64,000 nucleotides of DNA from Bradyrhizobium sp. CCBAU 53421 (GCF_015291625.1 NZ_CP030047.1:7440001-7504000), one strand, 5' to 3'. Positions 18,085 through 27,912 are shown, numbered from the stretch's first letter. Notes: generated by a model from the letters alone, not told the origin. Made by a program: numbers and translations.

Positions 18085-19092
18085 ATGGAAGCGCTCAAAT
18101 CGATCATTGGCAAAGTTGCCAGCGGCGCCATTCTGACGCGTGAGGAAACCGCGTTAGCCTTCGACAGCATGATGTCGGGACACGCGACCCCTTCGCAGAT
18201 CGGCGGCTTGTTGATGGGAATGCGGGTCCGCGGCGAAACGGTCGAAGAAGTTACCGGTGCAGCCTCGGCGATTCGGGATAGAATGCCGCAGGTCGAGGCG
18301 GCATGCGATCCCATCGATATCACCGGCACGAGCGACGGCTCCATGTGGTCGGTTAACGTGTCGACATGCGCCTCCTTTATCGTTGCCGGGGCCGGCGTTC
18401 CTGTTGTCAAGAACGCCAACCGCGTTGCGTCCTCTGGTTCGTGTGCCGCAGACGTGTTGGCGCGCCTCGGCGTGAAGATCGATCTTGAGCCTGAGGCGGT
18501 TGTGCGTTGCGTGCACGAAGCTGGCATCGGCTTCATGTTTGCGGCGCCCCATTATCCGGCGATGCAGCGCGTTGGCCAGATTCGGACCGCACTTGGGACC
18601 CACACGATTTTCAATCTAATCGAGCCTCTGTCCAATCCGGCCAGGGTCAAGCGGCACATGATCGGAGTATTCTCTCGCGAATGGGTCCAGCCTTTGGCGT
18701 ATGTATTGAAGAACCTTGGTGCGGAATCGGTATGGGTGGTTCATGGCTCGGACGGACTCGACGAAATAACACTTACCGGCCAAACCTTTGTTGCCGCGCT
18801 TGAGGCGGATACAGTCCGCACCTTCGAAGTGACGCCGGAAGAAGCCGGGCTCCGCCGCTGCAGCAAGGAGGCGCTGGAAGGCGACGATGCCGATGCCGCC
18901 GCGCTGCAAAGCATGCTTGATGGCGCACCAAGTCGATTTCGAGATGCCGCGCTTTTGAATGCGGCGGCCGCTTTGATTGTAGCCGGCCAGGCCTCAACGC
19001 TGCAGGAAGGCGTTGCACTTGGGAAAGAGTCGCTTGATCGCGGCGCCGCGGCCACTCGTCTTAAGCGCCTGATCACGGTTTCCAATGCGTGA
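18085..19092 (+). CDS. Anthranilate phosphoribosyltransferase-like protein (TrpD family paralog)
   Basis: 335 residues with the TrpD/nucleoside-phosphorylase class III fold: an N-terminal helical domain ([19 protein letters not shown]) and a conserved middle ([32 protein letters not shown]). Key PRPP and substrate loops deviate. The canonical GTGGDG is GTSDGS, and the canonical KHGNR is KNANR. Canonical TrpD makes phosphoribosyl-anthranilate for tryptophan. With those loops changed and no other trp genes nearby, a different substrate is more likely. The neighbours (carboxylase, flavin reductase, CoA ligase) suggest a catabolic or secondary role. It could also be losing function. Confidence 0.82.
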   Translation: MEALKSIIGKVASGAILTREETALAFDSMMSGHATPSQIGGLLMGMRVRGETVEEVTGAASAIRDRMPQVEAACDPIDITGTSDGSMWSVNVSTCASFIVAGAGVPVVKNANRVASSGSCAADVLARLGVKIDLEPEAVVRCVHEAGIGFMFAAPHYPAMQRVGQIRTALGTHTIFNLIEPLSNPARVKRHMIGVFSREWVQPLAYVLKNLGAESVWVVHGSDGLDEITLTGQTFVAALEADTVRTFEVTPEEAGLRRCSKEALEGDDADAAALQSMLDGAPSRFRDAALLNAAAALIVAGQASTLQEGVALGKESLDRGAAATRLKRLITVSNA

Positions 19093-19357
19093 CAGCGGGG
19101 TTGCTCGATGTTCCAACGTTCTGATCAACGCCAATGCTCACAAGCGCGAATGGATTGCAGCCGCGAACGCGCGGCTGTTTGTGCGAGCTTTCGAAGATGG
19201 TGTTCCCGTCTGTCCGCGCATTGATCAAGCAATTCGCCTTAACCGCGCGGCGCGAGAGCCCCCTTCTTTATCGGCAAGAGCCTGTTGCGGCACACAGTTG
19301 AAGTGGGGGAGCGCGACGAAGCGCTCGTGCGCTGCGCTCCAAAGGAGATCATCAGCA

Positions 19358-19540
19358 ATGTCCTCACAGGATATGGAAACACTCGGATCCATTGCAACGA
19401 TAGAACACATCATTAGAAAGTTTCGGGAATTGATCGACACGGACGGATCGATCCCGCCGGAGCTGCGAGGTGCGCTGCACGCGACGCTCGATGGACATCT
19501 TCTCGATGCGAAAAAGCGTGTTCTCTTGAGAGTCAATTAG
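19358..19540 (+). CDS. Small hypothetical protein
   Basis: 60 residues beginning MSSQDMETLG, with a strong AAAGGAG ribosome-binding site nine bases before the ATG. It is helical and acidic in the first half and basic at the end (DAKKRVLLRVN). The frame is open further upstream to 19085, but the strong start signal and the poor upstream coding look favour the short form. No family recognised. Confidence 0.5.
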   Translation: MSSQDMETLGSIATIEHIIRKFRELIDTDGSIPPELRGALHATLDGHLLDAKKRVLLRVN

Positions 19541-19818
19541 CGTGCCGATGCTGCTCCATGCGGAAAACATCCGGCCGGACTGTTCATGGATTCGTCGTCG
19601 CGATCGACGGCGCGGGCAGAATTGCGACTCGCCGCCGACACATGCATCAACAGGGCACTCCCAAGCGGGAAACCTCCTCGCGCTAAGCTGCTCGGCGAGA
19701 GGGGCAGCCATTGGTTGCGCAATGCGACACCGTGCGCCCAATAGCAGGCGCAAAGGTATCAAGGTCATCCGCGCGCAACGGAGACACCAGAATTGGAGTA
19801 AAGCTCCAGAGGCAGGTC

Positions 19819-20343
19819 ATGAGCCACCAGTTCCCTCCTAGGATTCGGGATACCCCATCGGTCCAAGCGACCGAGTTCCGTCAGGCCATGCGAAATCTGG
19901 CGAGCGGTGTCGCCATCGTGGCGACGGGAAAGGCAGCCGAACGACGTGGACTGACGGTCAGTTCGGTGACCTCCATTTGCATGGAGCCACCGTGCCTGCT
20001 CGTTGGCATAAAAGTCGGCTCCGAGACGCATGACGGGATACTTGCCAGTCGCAGCTTTGGAGTCAGCCTTCTGCGCAGTGACCAGGTTGACCTTGCGCTA
20101 CGTTTTGGCGGTCAGGAGGGTGCGAAAGGTGTTCACCGCTTCGATACCGCGCCCTGGAAACAGGGCATCCTCGATGTACCGCTATTGCCGAACGCTTTTT
20201 GTGCGCTCGAATGCGTCCTCTACGACCACAAGGTGATTGGCACACATACCATCTTTATCGGACGAATCATCGCGACCCAGGTAGGCCTCGGCAATCCATT
20301 GATCAACTTCCGGGGCGCGCTTCGAGCCCTGCCGCTTGATTGA
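19819..20343 (+). CDS. Flavin reductase family protein (FMN-binding split barrel)
   Basis: 174 residues from the ATG at 19819 with AGAGGCAGG upstream. The pattern is that of HpaC/flavin-reductase-like proteins: FRQAMRNLASGVAIVAT, GLTVSSVTSICMEPPCLLVGI and SFGVSLLRSDQVDLA, ending with a beta-strand block (GTHTIFIGRIIA). Such proteins use NAD(P)H to reduce FMN or FAD for a partner monooxygenase. No two-component monooxygenase is seen next to it. Length is normal. Its genuine partner may be elsewhere. Confidence 0.85.
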   Translation: MSHQFPPRIRDTPSVQATEFRQAMRNLASGVAIVATGKAAERRGLTVSSVTSICMEPPCLLVGIKVGSETHDGILASRSFGVSLLRSDQVDLALRFGGQEGAKGVHRFDTAPWKQGILDVPLLPNAFCALECVLYDHKVIGTHTIFIGRIIATQVGLGNPLINFRGALRALPLD

Positions 20344-20365
20344 GTGCGATTTCCTTTACAAGCAC

Positions 20366-20650
20366 CGTTCGGTGAGTGCGGCGTTCACGCGAGCCTGTGA
20401 CGCGTTAAAGATCGATGACCTGCATTTTCATGATCTGCGTCACGAACGCACCTATCGTATTTTCCCGTGAGCTGCGATCCCGCGCCAGCACAAGAGGTGA
20501 GCGACCCGCTCAAGCTGGACGACCTCTTGATGCGAACAACAGCGCGTCCGAGGCAGGCATGGAACACAAGAGGTTGGAATCGGGCACGCTGCTTCGTCCC
20601 CGGAGCCGAGGTTAACCGGAATTACACTCATCTCGCGAAGCGAGTATAGA
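20366..20650 (+). pseudogene. Tyrosine recombinase (phage-type integrase) C-terminal remnant
   Basis: The plus-strand frame from about 20371 reads VSAAFTRACDALKIDDLHFHDLRHERTYRIF, in which HFHDLRHE is the catalytic His-x-x-Arg block of tyrosine recombinases. It then hits a stop. A later frame ends with NYTHLAKRV, resembling the final catalytic Tyr region (YTHL). The N-terminal half and the first catalytic Arg are missing. It is a fossil of island integration or of another element. Confidence 0.6.
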
Positions 20651-20836
20651 GACGCTCGACGCCGGGTTCCACCTCGAGCACGAAGATTGCTCGATGTCGA
20701 ACCGCTGTTTAGCGCCGGCATCCGCCCGGTAGACGCCGCTGATCTTCTCGCCGGCCTTGGCATCAACGTGTTTAAGGCCAGTGCCCGCAGACATCCTCAC
20801 GGAAGAGCATTGGGTGAACGGCAGCTTGTGGCGCAT
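20640..20836 (-). pseudogene. Possible relaxase (DUF3363-type) fragment
   Basis: A minus-strand frame reads GLKHVDAKAGEKISGVYR, and a second frame continues IFVLEVEPGVERL. Together they resemble the C-terminal DUF3363 region of VirD2-like relaxases (G-RV-GVYRR --- LVPWRP-ER). It is short, frameshifted and weak, but it lies next to the integrase remnant. Confidence 0.3.
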
Positions 20837-21415
20837 CCCGAGGCCGCGACAGCGGCGCCTAGTCTAGCGCCTTGACGCGATTTAGCCCTTCTGCGACGAA
20901 CCTTGCCCGCCTTTGCGCTTGCGTTCCTGCACTTCGTAGCTGGCCTTGAGCGTTGGGTCGCTTGTCTCGCCGGCAACCCATCGGCATCGCCGCCGTCCCG
21001 GGCCGGGTCTTGATCGCGTCCGCAGTGTCTTTCATTTCCTGCCTGTTCCGGCGCCGGGTCGCCCGAAGACTCGCAGACACGTGTGAAGACAAGATAACAG
21101 CAAGCGGCCACGAGGCCGCTGAATTGCGGGGAATGTAAGCTGCGCAGTTAGCGGAGGAATTGAGCAGAACAGCTACAGTTCACGAGAACAGCCACCGGCT
21201 CTCGAGCTTGCATGCTGGATCCTACCAAGTTTGGTAGCTGTTTATTTCAACCGGCGTAGCATCATTGCCTGCGGCAAGACTTAGACTTCAGAGGCCCACC
21301 TGACCCACAACGTTGGGGACTCTGAACGTCTTCGCGTTAGATCATGATGCGATCAAATGGATTCTATCACGATCTTCTGCGAACGCTGAAAGTCGATTCA
21401 AAGGGCGTCAGATCT
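20837..21415. other. Intergenic, nothing recognised
   Basis: About 580 bases with short frames only. It should contain the promoter of the M20 peptidase gene. Confidence 0.4.
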
Positions 21416-22540
21416 ATGTCCAGCAACCCATTCGAAGCCGCGGTGATTCTCGACGGCATCCGCCGCTGGGTCGAGATCGAGTCTCCAACGGAACGGCCGG
21501 ATCAGGTCAACAAACTGGCTGATCTCGTCGCGTCGGGCTATCGTGACTTGTCGGCCAGCGTCGACCGCGTTGCGGCACGTGACGGCTGCGGCGATCATTT
21601 GGTCACACGCTCGTCCTGGGGGCAAGGCGTACCGGGCATTCTCGTGCTGAGCCATCTCGACACAGTTCATCCAATGGGGTTCATCGAGCGCCTGCCGTTC
21701 AAAGTCGAGGGCAATAGGGCATTCGGCCCAGGGATCTATGACATGAAGGGCGGTGCCTATCTCGCGTATCACGCGTTCCGGCAGGTTTGCGCCGATGATG
21801 CCCGCCCTCCGCTCGGCATCACCCAGCTTTACGTATCGGACGAAGAGATCGGTAGCCCGACCTCGCGGGCGTTGATCGAGGCCGAGGGCCGCAAGGCCAA
21901 GTATGTGCTGGTGACCGAACCCGCGCGCGAGGGCGGCAAGATCGTCACCGGACGCAAAGGCGTTGCGCGCTTTGAGGTCTTCGTCAAGGGCACGCCGGCC
22001 CACGCCGGTGCGCGCCCCGAAGATGGCTGCAGCGCGATCCGGGAACTTGGCAATGTGATCCAGACACTGGAGGCGATGAACGATCTCAAGCGTGGCGTCA
22101 CCGTCAATGTCGGCGTCGTCCGAGGCGGCACCAAGTCCAATGTGATCGCCGAAGAAGCCTATGCGGAAGTCGATATGCGGGTGCCGACCATGGCTGACGC
22201 CGACGAGTTGGTTCCTAAGATCCTCGGCATCACCTCACGCACCCATGGTGTCAGCGTGAAGGTTATCGGCGGATTGAACCGTCCACCGTATGAAAAGAGC
22301 AACGCCGGCGCCGCACTTTACGATCACGCCAGGAGCCTTGCCGCCGGGCTCGGCTTCAAGCTGCTCGATGTATTCAGCGGCGGCGGCTCGGACGCCAATT
22401 TCACCGCGCCGCATACCGCAACCCTCGACGGTCTCGGCGTCGACGGCAAGGGCGCCCATACGCATTATGAGCAACTCTACATTTCGTCGATTGAGCCGCG
22501 CGCCCGGCTCCTCTATCGCCTCTATCAGACGCTGCAATGA
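21416..22540 (+). CDS. M20 family metallopeptidase (glutamate carboxypeptidase / CPG2-like)
   Basis: 374 residues from the ATG at 21416; the frame is open 72 bases further upstream. All metal-binding blocks of the M20 di-zinc family are visible: LSHLDTVHP (His, Asp), GPGIYDMKGG (bridging Asp), YVSDEEIGSP (catalytic Glu pair), GRKGVARFEV, HAGARPEDG (dimerisation-domain His) and SGGGSDANFTA near the end (final His is in the alternative position GAHTHYE). It hydrolyses an N-acyl or peptide amide bond, typically removing glutamate or another amino acid. There is no signal peptide, so it is cytoplasmic. Possible roles near an acyl-CoA ligase are release of an acyl group from an amino-acid conjugate, but that is inference. 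Confidence 0.9.
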   Translation: MSSNPFEAAVILDGIRRWVEIESPTERPDQVNKLADLVASGYRDLSASVDRVAARDGCGDHLVTRSSWGQGVPGILVLSHLDTVHPMGFIERLPFKVEGNRAFGPGIYDMKGGAYLAYHAFRQVCADDARPPLGITQLYVSDEEIGSPTSRALIEAEGRKAKYVLVTEPAREGGKIVTGRKGVARFEVFVKGTPAHAGARPEDGCSAIRELGNVIQTLEAMNDLKRGVTVNVGVVRGGTKSNVIAEEAYAEVDMRVPTMADADELVPKILGITSRTHGVSVKVIGGLNRPPYEKSNAGAALYDHARSLAAGLGFKLLDVFSGGGSDANFTAPHTATLDGLGVDGKGAHTHYEQLYISSIEPRARLLYRLYQTLQ

Positions 22541-23515
22541 TCTTCGCTCCAGTGAAGCCCGCGACCGCGACGTGTACTGAATGACGGCACGCTCGCACAT
22601 TCGCGCGGCTCGTTCGAACGGCGCTAAGTGATCAGCTACCATCAGGCCGACTTGTCGAACACAATCGTCGGATCTCGCCGTGGGCTTGCCACGTCAGCGC
22701 CCGATAGATGCGCATTGAAGCATTCAATAACGGCACAGCGGACGTTACATCCGCTATGGCTGCGAAGACGATGGATGCCCGATCGCGAAAGCGTGGGTAT
22801 TTCGGCAACAGCCTCGCCGCTTGCGAACCTCGTCTCAAGCGACTTTCTGACGCAGACCGTGGCGCAGAATTGCTGTCGACACGACACCGCTTGGCATCGC
22901 CTTACCGGCAAACCTGAGAGCTTTGGCATGTCCCGCGGGTTGCACAAGAGGGCTTGAATCGGACGTAACGTTAAGTTGTACGATCCCCAAAATCGACGCG
23001 AGTCTTCGTCTGCCGTCGCAATCGTGAAGGATTACGGATGTCTCACCTCGTCAGAACATACGCTGAGTGTTGGTCATGATCCTCATTCCCGACAGCAAAT
23101 TGGTCGAGACGCTCGTGCAGCGAGTCTTGATCGTAGCGCCGCGGCTCGCAGCTAGGTGTGAACGGCCCGGCATTCCAGAACCGATACTATGCGGCTGTCT
23201 CAAAGCGAGGCGCCAGCGAGACGGTGATGATGCCGGAAGAGATCAACGTACACCTCGATCCCAAGCCGGTGCAGGGCACCGCCGCTTCCTGCATTTGCAA
23301 CCGAACGGCGAGACGATTGTACCGAACTCAGCTCGGAGAGCCAGCATGTGGTTCGATTCACACCACTTTCCCGACGCTGATGGGGGCTTTTTGTCGCGCA
23401 AGTGTGCGACGGCCCATGCGACTGCGGAGCTTTTCAAGAAACTTGAGCTGCAAGTGTCGCTCGACGTGACTGGCGCGGCATCGGAAGAGATGGTTCGATA
23501 TCCCGGAGCAGCAAG
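22541..23515. other. Decayed region without a recognisable gene
   Basis: Almost 1 kb. A frame at about 23.34-23.52 kb (SMWFDSHHFPDADGGF onward) looks mildly protein-like, but I recognise no domain. Confidence 0.35.
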
Positions 23516-23782
23516 TTGAAAGAGCCGGACGGCATCAAGAAGGTCCTGCTGATCGACCACATTGAAGGCCAATGCCGGGCCATTGTCGGCTTCAAAGATG
23601 GAGATCCAAGATCGGCGTATATGTGCGGCGAGCCTGTATGTCAAAGACCAGGCAAGAAACAGTCGTCATGGTGCAGCTATCACTACGGGCAGATGCACAC
23701 GACTGCTTCCGAGCAAAGCAGAGCAAGTGGATCAAGTGTGCCTGAGATACCTCGAACAGTGTCGATCGTTCGCTCCCCATGA
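23516..23782 (+). CDS. Small zinc-ribbon-like protein, GcrA-related in pattern
   Basis: 88 residues from a TTG. The central part has GQCRAIVG, MCGEPVCQRPGKK and SWCSYHYGQMH, a C-(many)-CG-(many)-WC--H spacing. It recalls the C-terminal cysteine/histidine module of GcrA-family cell-cycle regulators and related short rhizobial proteins. The N-terminal HTH of GcrA is absent. It could be a stand-alone derivative or a fragment. The start codon and upstream signal are weak, so the true start is uncertain. Confidence 0.45.
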   Translation: MKEPDGIKKVLLIDHIEGQCRAIVGFKDGDPRSAYMCGEPVCQRPGKKQSSWCSYHYGQMHTTASEQSRASGSSVPEIPRTVSIVRSP

Positions 23783-23933
23783 CAGCTATCAAGAACCGCT
23801 TGGTCCAGCTCGGGCCGCGTGATCATAGCCCGCGCAACGGGTACCCGAAGCACTCAATCGAGGTCTGGCGAAGTAATTCCAAACTCCGGCTGAACTACAC
23901 CGGAACCAAAGTGTCTTGCGAAGCTTACGGAGA

Positions 23934-25457
23934 ATGAGTTTGGATCTCTGCACATTGATCGAGCGCAACGCTGCATATGCCCCCGACAAAGCCGCGATCC
24001 GTTTCGAGGGACACACTCTGAGCTACTCGGCCTTCAATCGACGGATCGGGCGTGTCTCTTACGCCCTCAAGCGCCGACTCGGCATCAAGAAGGGTGACCG
24101 GATCGCGATCCTCAGCCTCAACCGGCCTGACTATCTGACCTTGCTCTATGCCTGCGCGCGGCTCGGCGCAATCCTCGTTCCATTGAACTGGCGCCTTGCG
24201 GCCGCCGAACAGGTTTTCATTCTTTCCGACTCCGGGGCACACGTGCTCGTGTTTGAGCAGGCATTTAACGCCGTCTTGCCGGTTCTGACGCGGCAACTTC
24301 CCGATATCTGCCTTGTCGGCCTGGACTTCGCGCCGCCCGGCGGAAGCAAGTTGGACGACCTTCTGGACGAAGGCTGTGGGGACGAACGCGATCCACGTGC
24401 GGACCTGTCCTGCCCGCTTCTGATCGTCTATACTTCGGGCACGACGGGGCGACCTAAAGGCGCTGTGCTGCGTCAGGACGCATTGCTGTGGAACGGGGTT
24501 ATGAGTCAGCACATGCATGACTTAACCTCGACTGATCACGCCCTGACCGTTTTGCCGCTCTTCCACGTCGGCGGCCTCAATATCCAAACGACCCCCGGTT
24601 TGCATCACGGCGCGACGGTAACTATCCAAAGCCGCTTTTCGCCAGAGGCAACGTTTGATGCATTCGAGCATGACCGGCCCACGCTCGCAGCCTTGGTGCC
24701 TGCCATGATGCAAGCGCTAACGGACCATCCGCGATGGGCAAGCACAGATCTATCCGCGCTCAAAGCAATCTGTACCGGATCGACGATGGTACCTCAGCGC
24801 CTTGTCGAGCGCTTTGTCAGGCGCGGAGTGCCAGTCTTACAAGTTTATGGTTCGACGGAGACCTCTCCTATCGCTGTCTATACTAAGCTCGGCGCAGATC
24901 TCGCACCTGACGGCGCAAGCGGCCTGCCTGGCCTTTGCTGCGAAGCAGCCATCATCGATGACGTCGGCACCAAGTTGCCGCCCGGGATCCCAGGCGAGAT
25001 CGCAGTACGCGGACCCAACGTCTTCTGCGGATACTGGGGCGATCAGCGGGCAACGCGTGAGGCCTTTAGTGATGGTTGGTATCGCACTGGTGACATCGGC
25101 CGCTGCGACGCCGATGGATATTTTTGGGTCCGCGACCGCAAGAAGAACCTGATCATCTCCGGCGGAGAGAATATCTATCCGGCGGAAGTGGAACGTGTGC
25201 TCATGAGCCATCCAGATGTCGCCGAATGCGCCGTCGTCGGTCGACCGGACCCGCGCTGGGAAGAAGTCCCGATCGCCTACGTGATCAGGCGACCGGGGGC
25301 CCGGATCGGAGCCGAAGCGCTGTTGGCGCACGTCCAATCGCAGCTCGCCCGTTTTAAGGTACCGCGCGAAATCATATTCACGCACGAACTGCCGAAAACG
25401 GCGTTGGGCAAGGTCCAGCATTTCATGCTGAAGGTCGACACGCAGTCAAGCCCGTAA
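23934..25457 (+). CDS. Acyl-CoA ligase (AMP-dependent synthetase)
   Basis: 507 residues from the ATG at 23934; a TTG at 23916 or 23940 could also serve, the latter having the best-spaced GGAGA. The adenylate-forming motifs are all present. The A3 P-loop is YTSGTTGRPKG (166-176). A5 is YGSTETSP. The A7 block is GWYRTGDIG. The A8 hinge is DRKKNLIISGGENIYPAEVE. The catalytic Lys in the A10 motif is PKTALGKVQ. It activates a carboxylic acid with ATP and CoA. The sequence resembles the long-chain/aromatic acid ligase group (FadD3/MenE-like length), but the acid is not predictable. It is followed by a short decayed stretch and the ATP-grasp gene, which may be a separate unit. Confidence 0.92.
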   Translation: MSLDLCTLIERNAAYAPDKAAIRFEGHTLSYSAFNRRIGRVSYALKRRLGIKKGDRIAILSLNRPDYLTLLYACARLGAILVPLNWRLAAAEQVFILSDSGAHVLVFEQAFNAVLPVLTRQLPDICLVGLDFAPPGGSKLDDLLDEGCGDERDPRADLSCPLLIVYTSGTTGRPKGAVLRQDALLWNGVMSQHMHDLTSTDHALTVLPLFHVGGLNIQTTPGLHHGATVTIQSRFSPEATFDAFEHDRPTLAALVPAMMQALTDHPRWASTDLSALKAICTGSTMVPQRLVERFVRRGVPVLQVYGSTETSPIAVYTKLGADLAPDGASGLPGLCCEAAIIDDVGTKLPPGIPGEIAVRGPNVFCGYWGDQRATREAFSDGWYRTGDIGRCDADGYFWVRDRKKNLIISGGENIYPAEVERVLMSHPDVAECAVVGRPDPRWEEVPIAYVIRRPGARIGAEALLAHVQSQLARFKVPREIIFTHELPKTALGKVQHFMLKVDTQSSP

Positions 25458-25632
25458 GGAGACAGTAATTGAGAACGGCGGATTGGTTAGCCGTAGTTCC
25501 CTACTACACCACAGGAGATATCGAGGCGGCGCAATACCGCCTTTCGGTTGGTACCTCCATACGATGCGCCGCAGCGAACTCATCGTTGCTGGCATGGCGG
25601 TCTGTGCTTAATCACGCCAGGCGTCGGGGAGA

Positions 25633-26958
25633 TTGTCGTTGCCTCGGATCTTAATCATGAATGCCGGGACAGCTCAAATGTCGGGTGGCGATCTAACAGC
25701 AACTCAACTGTCCCTTTCCGCCAACTCCGCATGCCGGTCTGCCTGGTTCGCACAGGAGGGTGATCTAATAGTCTCTCCGGTAGCAATCCCGGCAGACCTG
25801 CTATCCTTCATCGGCGCGACGCTCAATTTCGATGCCTCGAGTCTCTCGACGCTTGTGCCTGACGACGCCCGTGAATCGCCGATTCTCAATGATTGCACCC
25901 TGCTATCCAATGCTTTCGTCGAGCGACTCAACAGCCATATTCGCCAGAACTCAACTTGGAGAATGTCTGCCTGCTACTCTAGTGAAGGCGTAGCGCGCTT
26001 GGCGGCGCTGCTTGGCATCCCGCAGAGCGGGGACGAATTCGCTTTGCAGCGTGGGCCGGATCTCTTGAACCGCAAGAGCCACTTCCGTCAATTGGCGACA
26101 AGTGTCGCGCTCCCGCTGCCCAGTGGATGCGCGACCACGAACCCAAACGAACTTTTCAGAGCGGTCACCTCCTTGAGGTCAGAGACCGGCAACGTGATCG
26201 TCAAGTTGGATAATGGAGCGGGCGGAGTCGGCAATGTCATCCTGACCGGCAACGAAAGTGGAGCACTTCCTGGGGCGCGAGATACCCGAACGGTTGCTTG
26301 GCCATCGTTTGATCCTGAAGCCCTTTGGTCTGAGATGACTACAGCATCCTGCAAGACATTGGTCATTGAATCGTACCACTTGGCTCGCGCTCTGTTCTAT
26401 CTTGAGTATGAGATAGAGGAGGATGGTTCGATCGTTTTCATCAACAGTGGAAGCATCCGTCTACGTCGCAGCGAAGACCGATCCGAACGGGCGCTCATCT
26501 GGACAGGGCTCGAGCTTCCAAGCGACCTAACGAATGAGCAATGGCTGGCTGCCCAGGCGCACGCCTACCGATTTGTCGGGCTGGCGCGAACCTTGGGATA
26601 TCGCGGAATGATCAACATTGACGGCATTTTCGCGAGCGACGGCCGGCTTTTCTTTAACGAAGCGAACGGCCGGTGGGGCGGAGGGTCAGTGTTACATAGT
26701 ATTGCCGTCCGGCTGCTGGGCATCGATTATTCCAGTCGCCACGTTATTTCTTCCGTGAGAAACGTTCCATCATGTTCTCTCCGGGCCGCGCTTGATCGGT
26801 TCGTCAGGTATGGATTTCTATTCGATGGCACACGCAAGGAGGGCGTGATCCCGCTTGCCGTCGATCAAAATGCAGGCACCGTGGAGTGCCTGGTGATCGC
26901 GCCCGATAGGCCAACGGCCCGCGATCTGCAGCACCGGCTCTTGGCAATGGCCAACTGA
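25633..26958 (+). CDS. ATP-grasp ligase, PGM1-like peptide ligase type
   Basis: 441 residues from a TTG at 25633 (TTG at 25639 is equally possible behind GGGGAG). After an N-terminal pre-ATP-grasp region, the ATP-grasp core is visible: NRKSHFRQLA, VIVKLDNGAGGVGNVIL (ATP-binding loop) and FFNEANGRWGGG (metal-binding Glu/Asn). The loop resembles VVKLN-G-SGEGN of PGM1-type ligases, which join carboxylates to amines in small peptide natural products. It converges with an Fe(II)/2-oxoglutarate hydroxylase gene and a di-iron/GFA fusion gene, which supports a role in making an amino-acid-derived small molecule. The substrate is unknown. Upstream 25469-25632 has a short frame with AGGAG that decays. 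Confidence 0.8.
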   Translation: MSLPRILIMNAGTAQMSGGDLTATQLSLSANSACRSAWFAQEGDLIVSPVAIPADLLSFIGATLNFDASSLSTLVPDDARESPILNDCTLLSNAFVERLNSHIRQNSTWRMSACYSSEGVARLAALLGIPQSGDEFALQRGPDLLNRKSHFRQLATSVALPLPSGCATTNPNELFRAVTSLRSETGNVIVKLDNGAGGVGNVILTGNESGALPGARDTRTVAWPSFDPEALWSEMTTASCKTLVIESYHLARALFYLEYEIEEDGSIVFINSGSIRLRRSEDRSERALIWTGLELPSDLTNEQWLAAQAHAYRFVGLARTLGYRGMINIDGIFASDGRLFFNEANGRWGGGSVLHSIAVRLLGIDYSSRHVISSVRNVPSCSLRAALDRFVRYGFLFDGTRKEGVIPLAVDQNAGTVECLVIAPDRPTARDLQHRLLAMAN

Positions 26959-27196
26959 TCACAGACCTTTTAAACTCCTCCATTCATTCGAAGCCATCCC
27001 CCGTATCCGCACGTGTGCTTGACACCCGCTGTTGGGAACGTCAGGTCAGTATCTGCTTCTTTCGCTCGAAGTAGACCAATCGTGAACCCAGGATATACCA
27101 CAAGGTTCAAGGCACGCTCTTGCGAAGCAGGCAGCGTCTGCCAGAAGTTGGCTCCGCGTCCTCACCCCGTTCGAAAGCCGTTTCCGCTAACGGTCC

Positions 27197-27874
27197 TCAT
27201 AGGCCGTCAGCAGTGCTTTCGATGATCCGGCGATTTGCGCCGCTGCGTTTTGAACAGAAGTACACCAGCGATCGGCGCTCCCCAGCGTGCACAGGCTTCA
27301 CCTCGTGTCGGATCCTACATGTGGTGACAAGCACGGCCCCAAACGGCGGTCGAAATACCTGCTGTTCGTATGCGTTCGGATAGACCACGAACTCCCCCCC
27401 CTCAAAGTCCCTCGCGAGTTGCACAATCACGGAGTACTCGAAGTCCGGGTCGCTCTCAGCGTCTAAGTGGATGCCAACGAACGAACCGGGAGGCAATCGA
27501 TGCATCTGGCATCGGCGAATCACGTAATCTGACGATGCCCCCAAGATCTTTTTTAGCGCAAAGCTGCGGTCTTTCCTCTCAAGCAGTTCGATGATCTGCC
27601 CTGGAGCTTTGCCCTGCACATTGCTAGGAGGGCGGCCCGGCGGATCTACCCTCACCCGCCTCACGAAGACATTGTGCGAGTCGCCGGCATCTCCGACCCG
27701 CACCTCTTCTTCGGGAATTTCCATCTGGAGCTGATCGATCCTCGCCAAATCATCTCGGGTGAACAACGTCTGAGGGGCGATCACGACCGTACCCTTCACC
27801 AATAACTCTATACGGTATTTGGTGAGAGCCTCCTCTGACAGCAGACGGGATCTATCGTTCATTGCGCGCGCCAT
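27197..27874 (-). CDS. Fe(II)/2-oxoglutarate-dependent hydroxylase, PKHD type
   Basis: 225 residues. The double-stranded beta-helix iron site is His136-x-Asp138 (GIHLDAES) and His190 (CRIRHEV), with the 2-oxoglutarate-binding Arg at 200/201 (GERRSLVYF). GGEFVVY between the two halves is typical of PKHD/PiuC-like prolyl-hydroxylase-fold enzymes. It would hydroxylate or otherwise oxidise a substrate using O2 and 2-oxoglutarate. It starts 38 bases after the end of the di-iron/GFA gene on the same strand and is probably in its operon. Partner of the convergent ATP-grasp gene by proximity. The substrate cannot be read from the sequence. Confidence 0.88.
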   Translation of the reverse strand: MARAMNDRSRLLSEEALTKYRIELLVKGTVVIAPQTLFTRDDLARIDQLQMEIPEEEVRVGDAGDSHNVFVRRVRVDPPGRPPSNVQGKAPGQIIELLERKDRSFALKKILGASSDYVIRRCQMHRLPPGSFVGIHLDAESDPDFEYSVIVQLARDFEGGEFVVYPNAYEQQVFRPPFGAVLVTTCRIRHEVKPVHAGERRSLVYFCSKRSGANRRIIESTADGL

Positions 27875-27912
27875 GCGGCTTCACTCCGAGTTTGATCTTA
27901 GCGGGTGGCTTC

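Noticed and set aside
22631..22680. Possible nod box (ATC ... GTCGAACACAATCG)
   Set aside because: Spacing of ATC repeats and the conserved ATC-N9-GAT core do not fit, and no nodulation gene follows.
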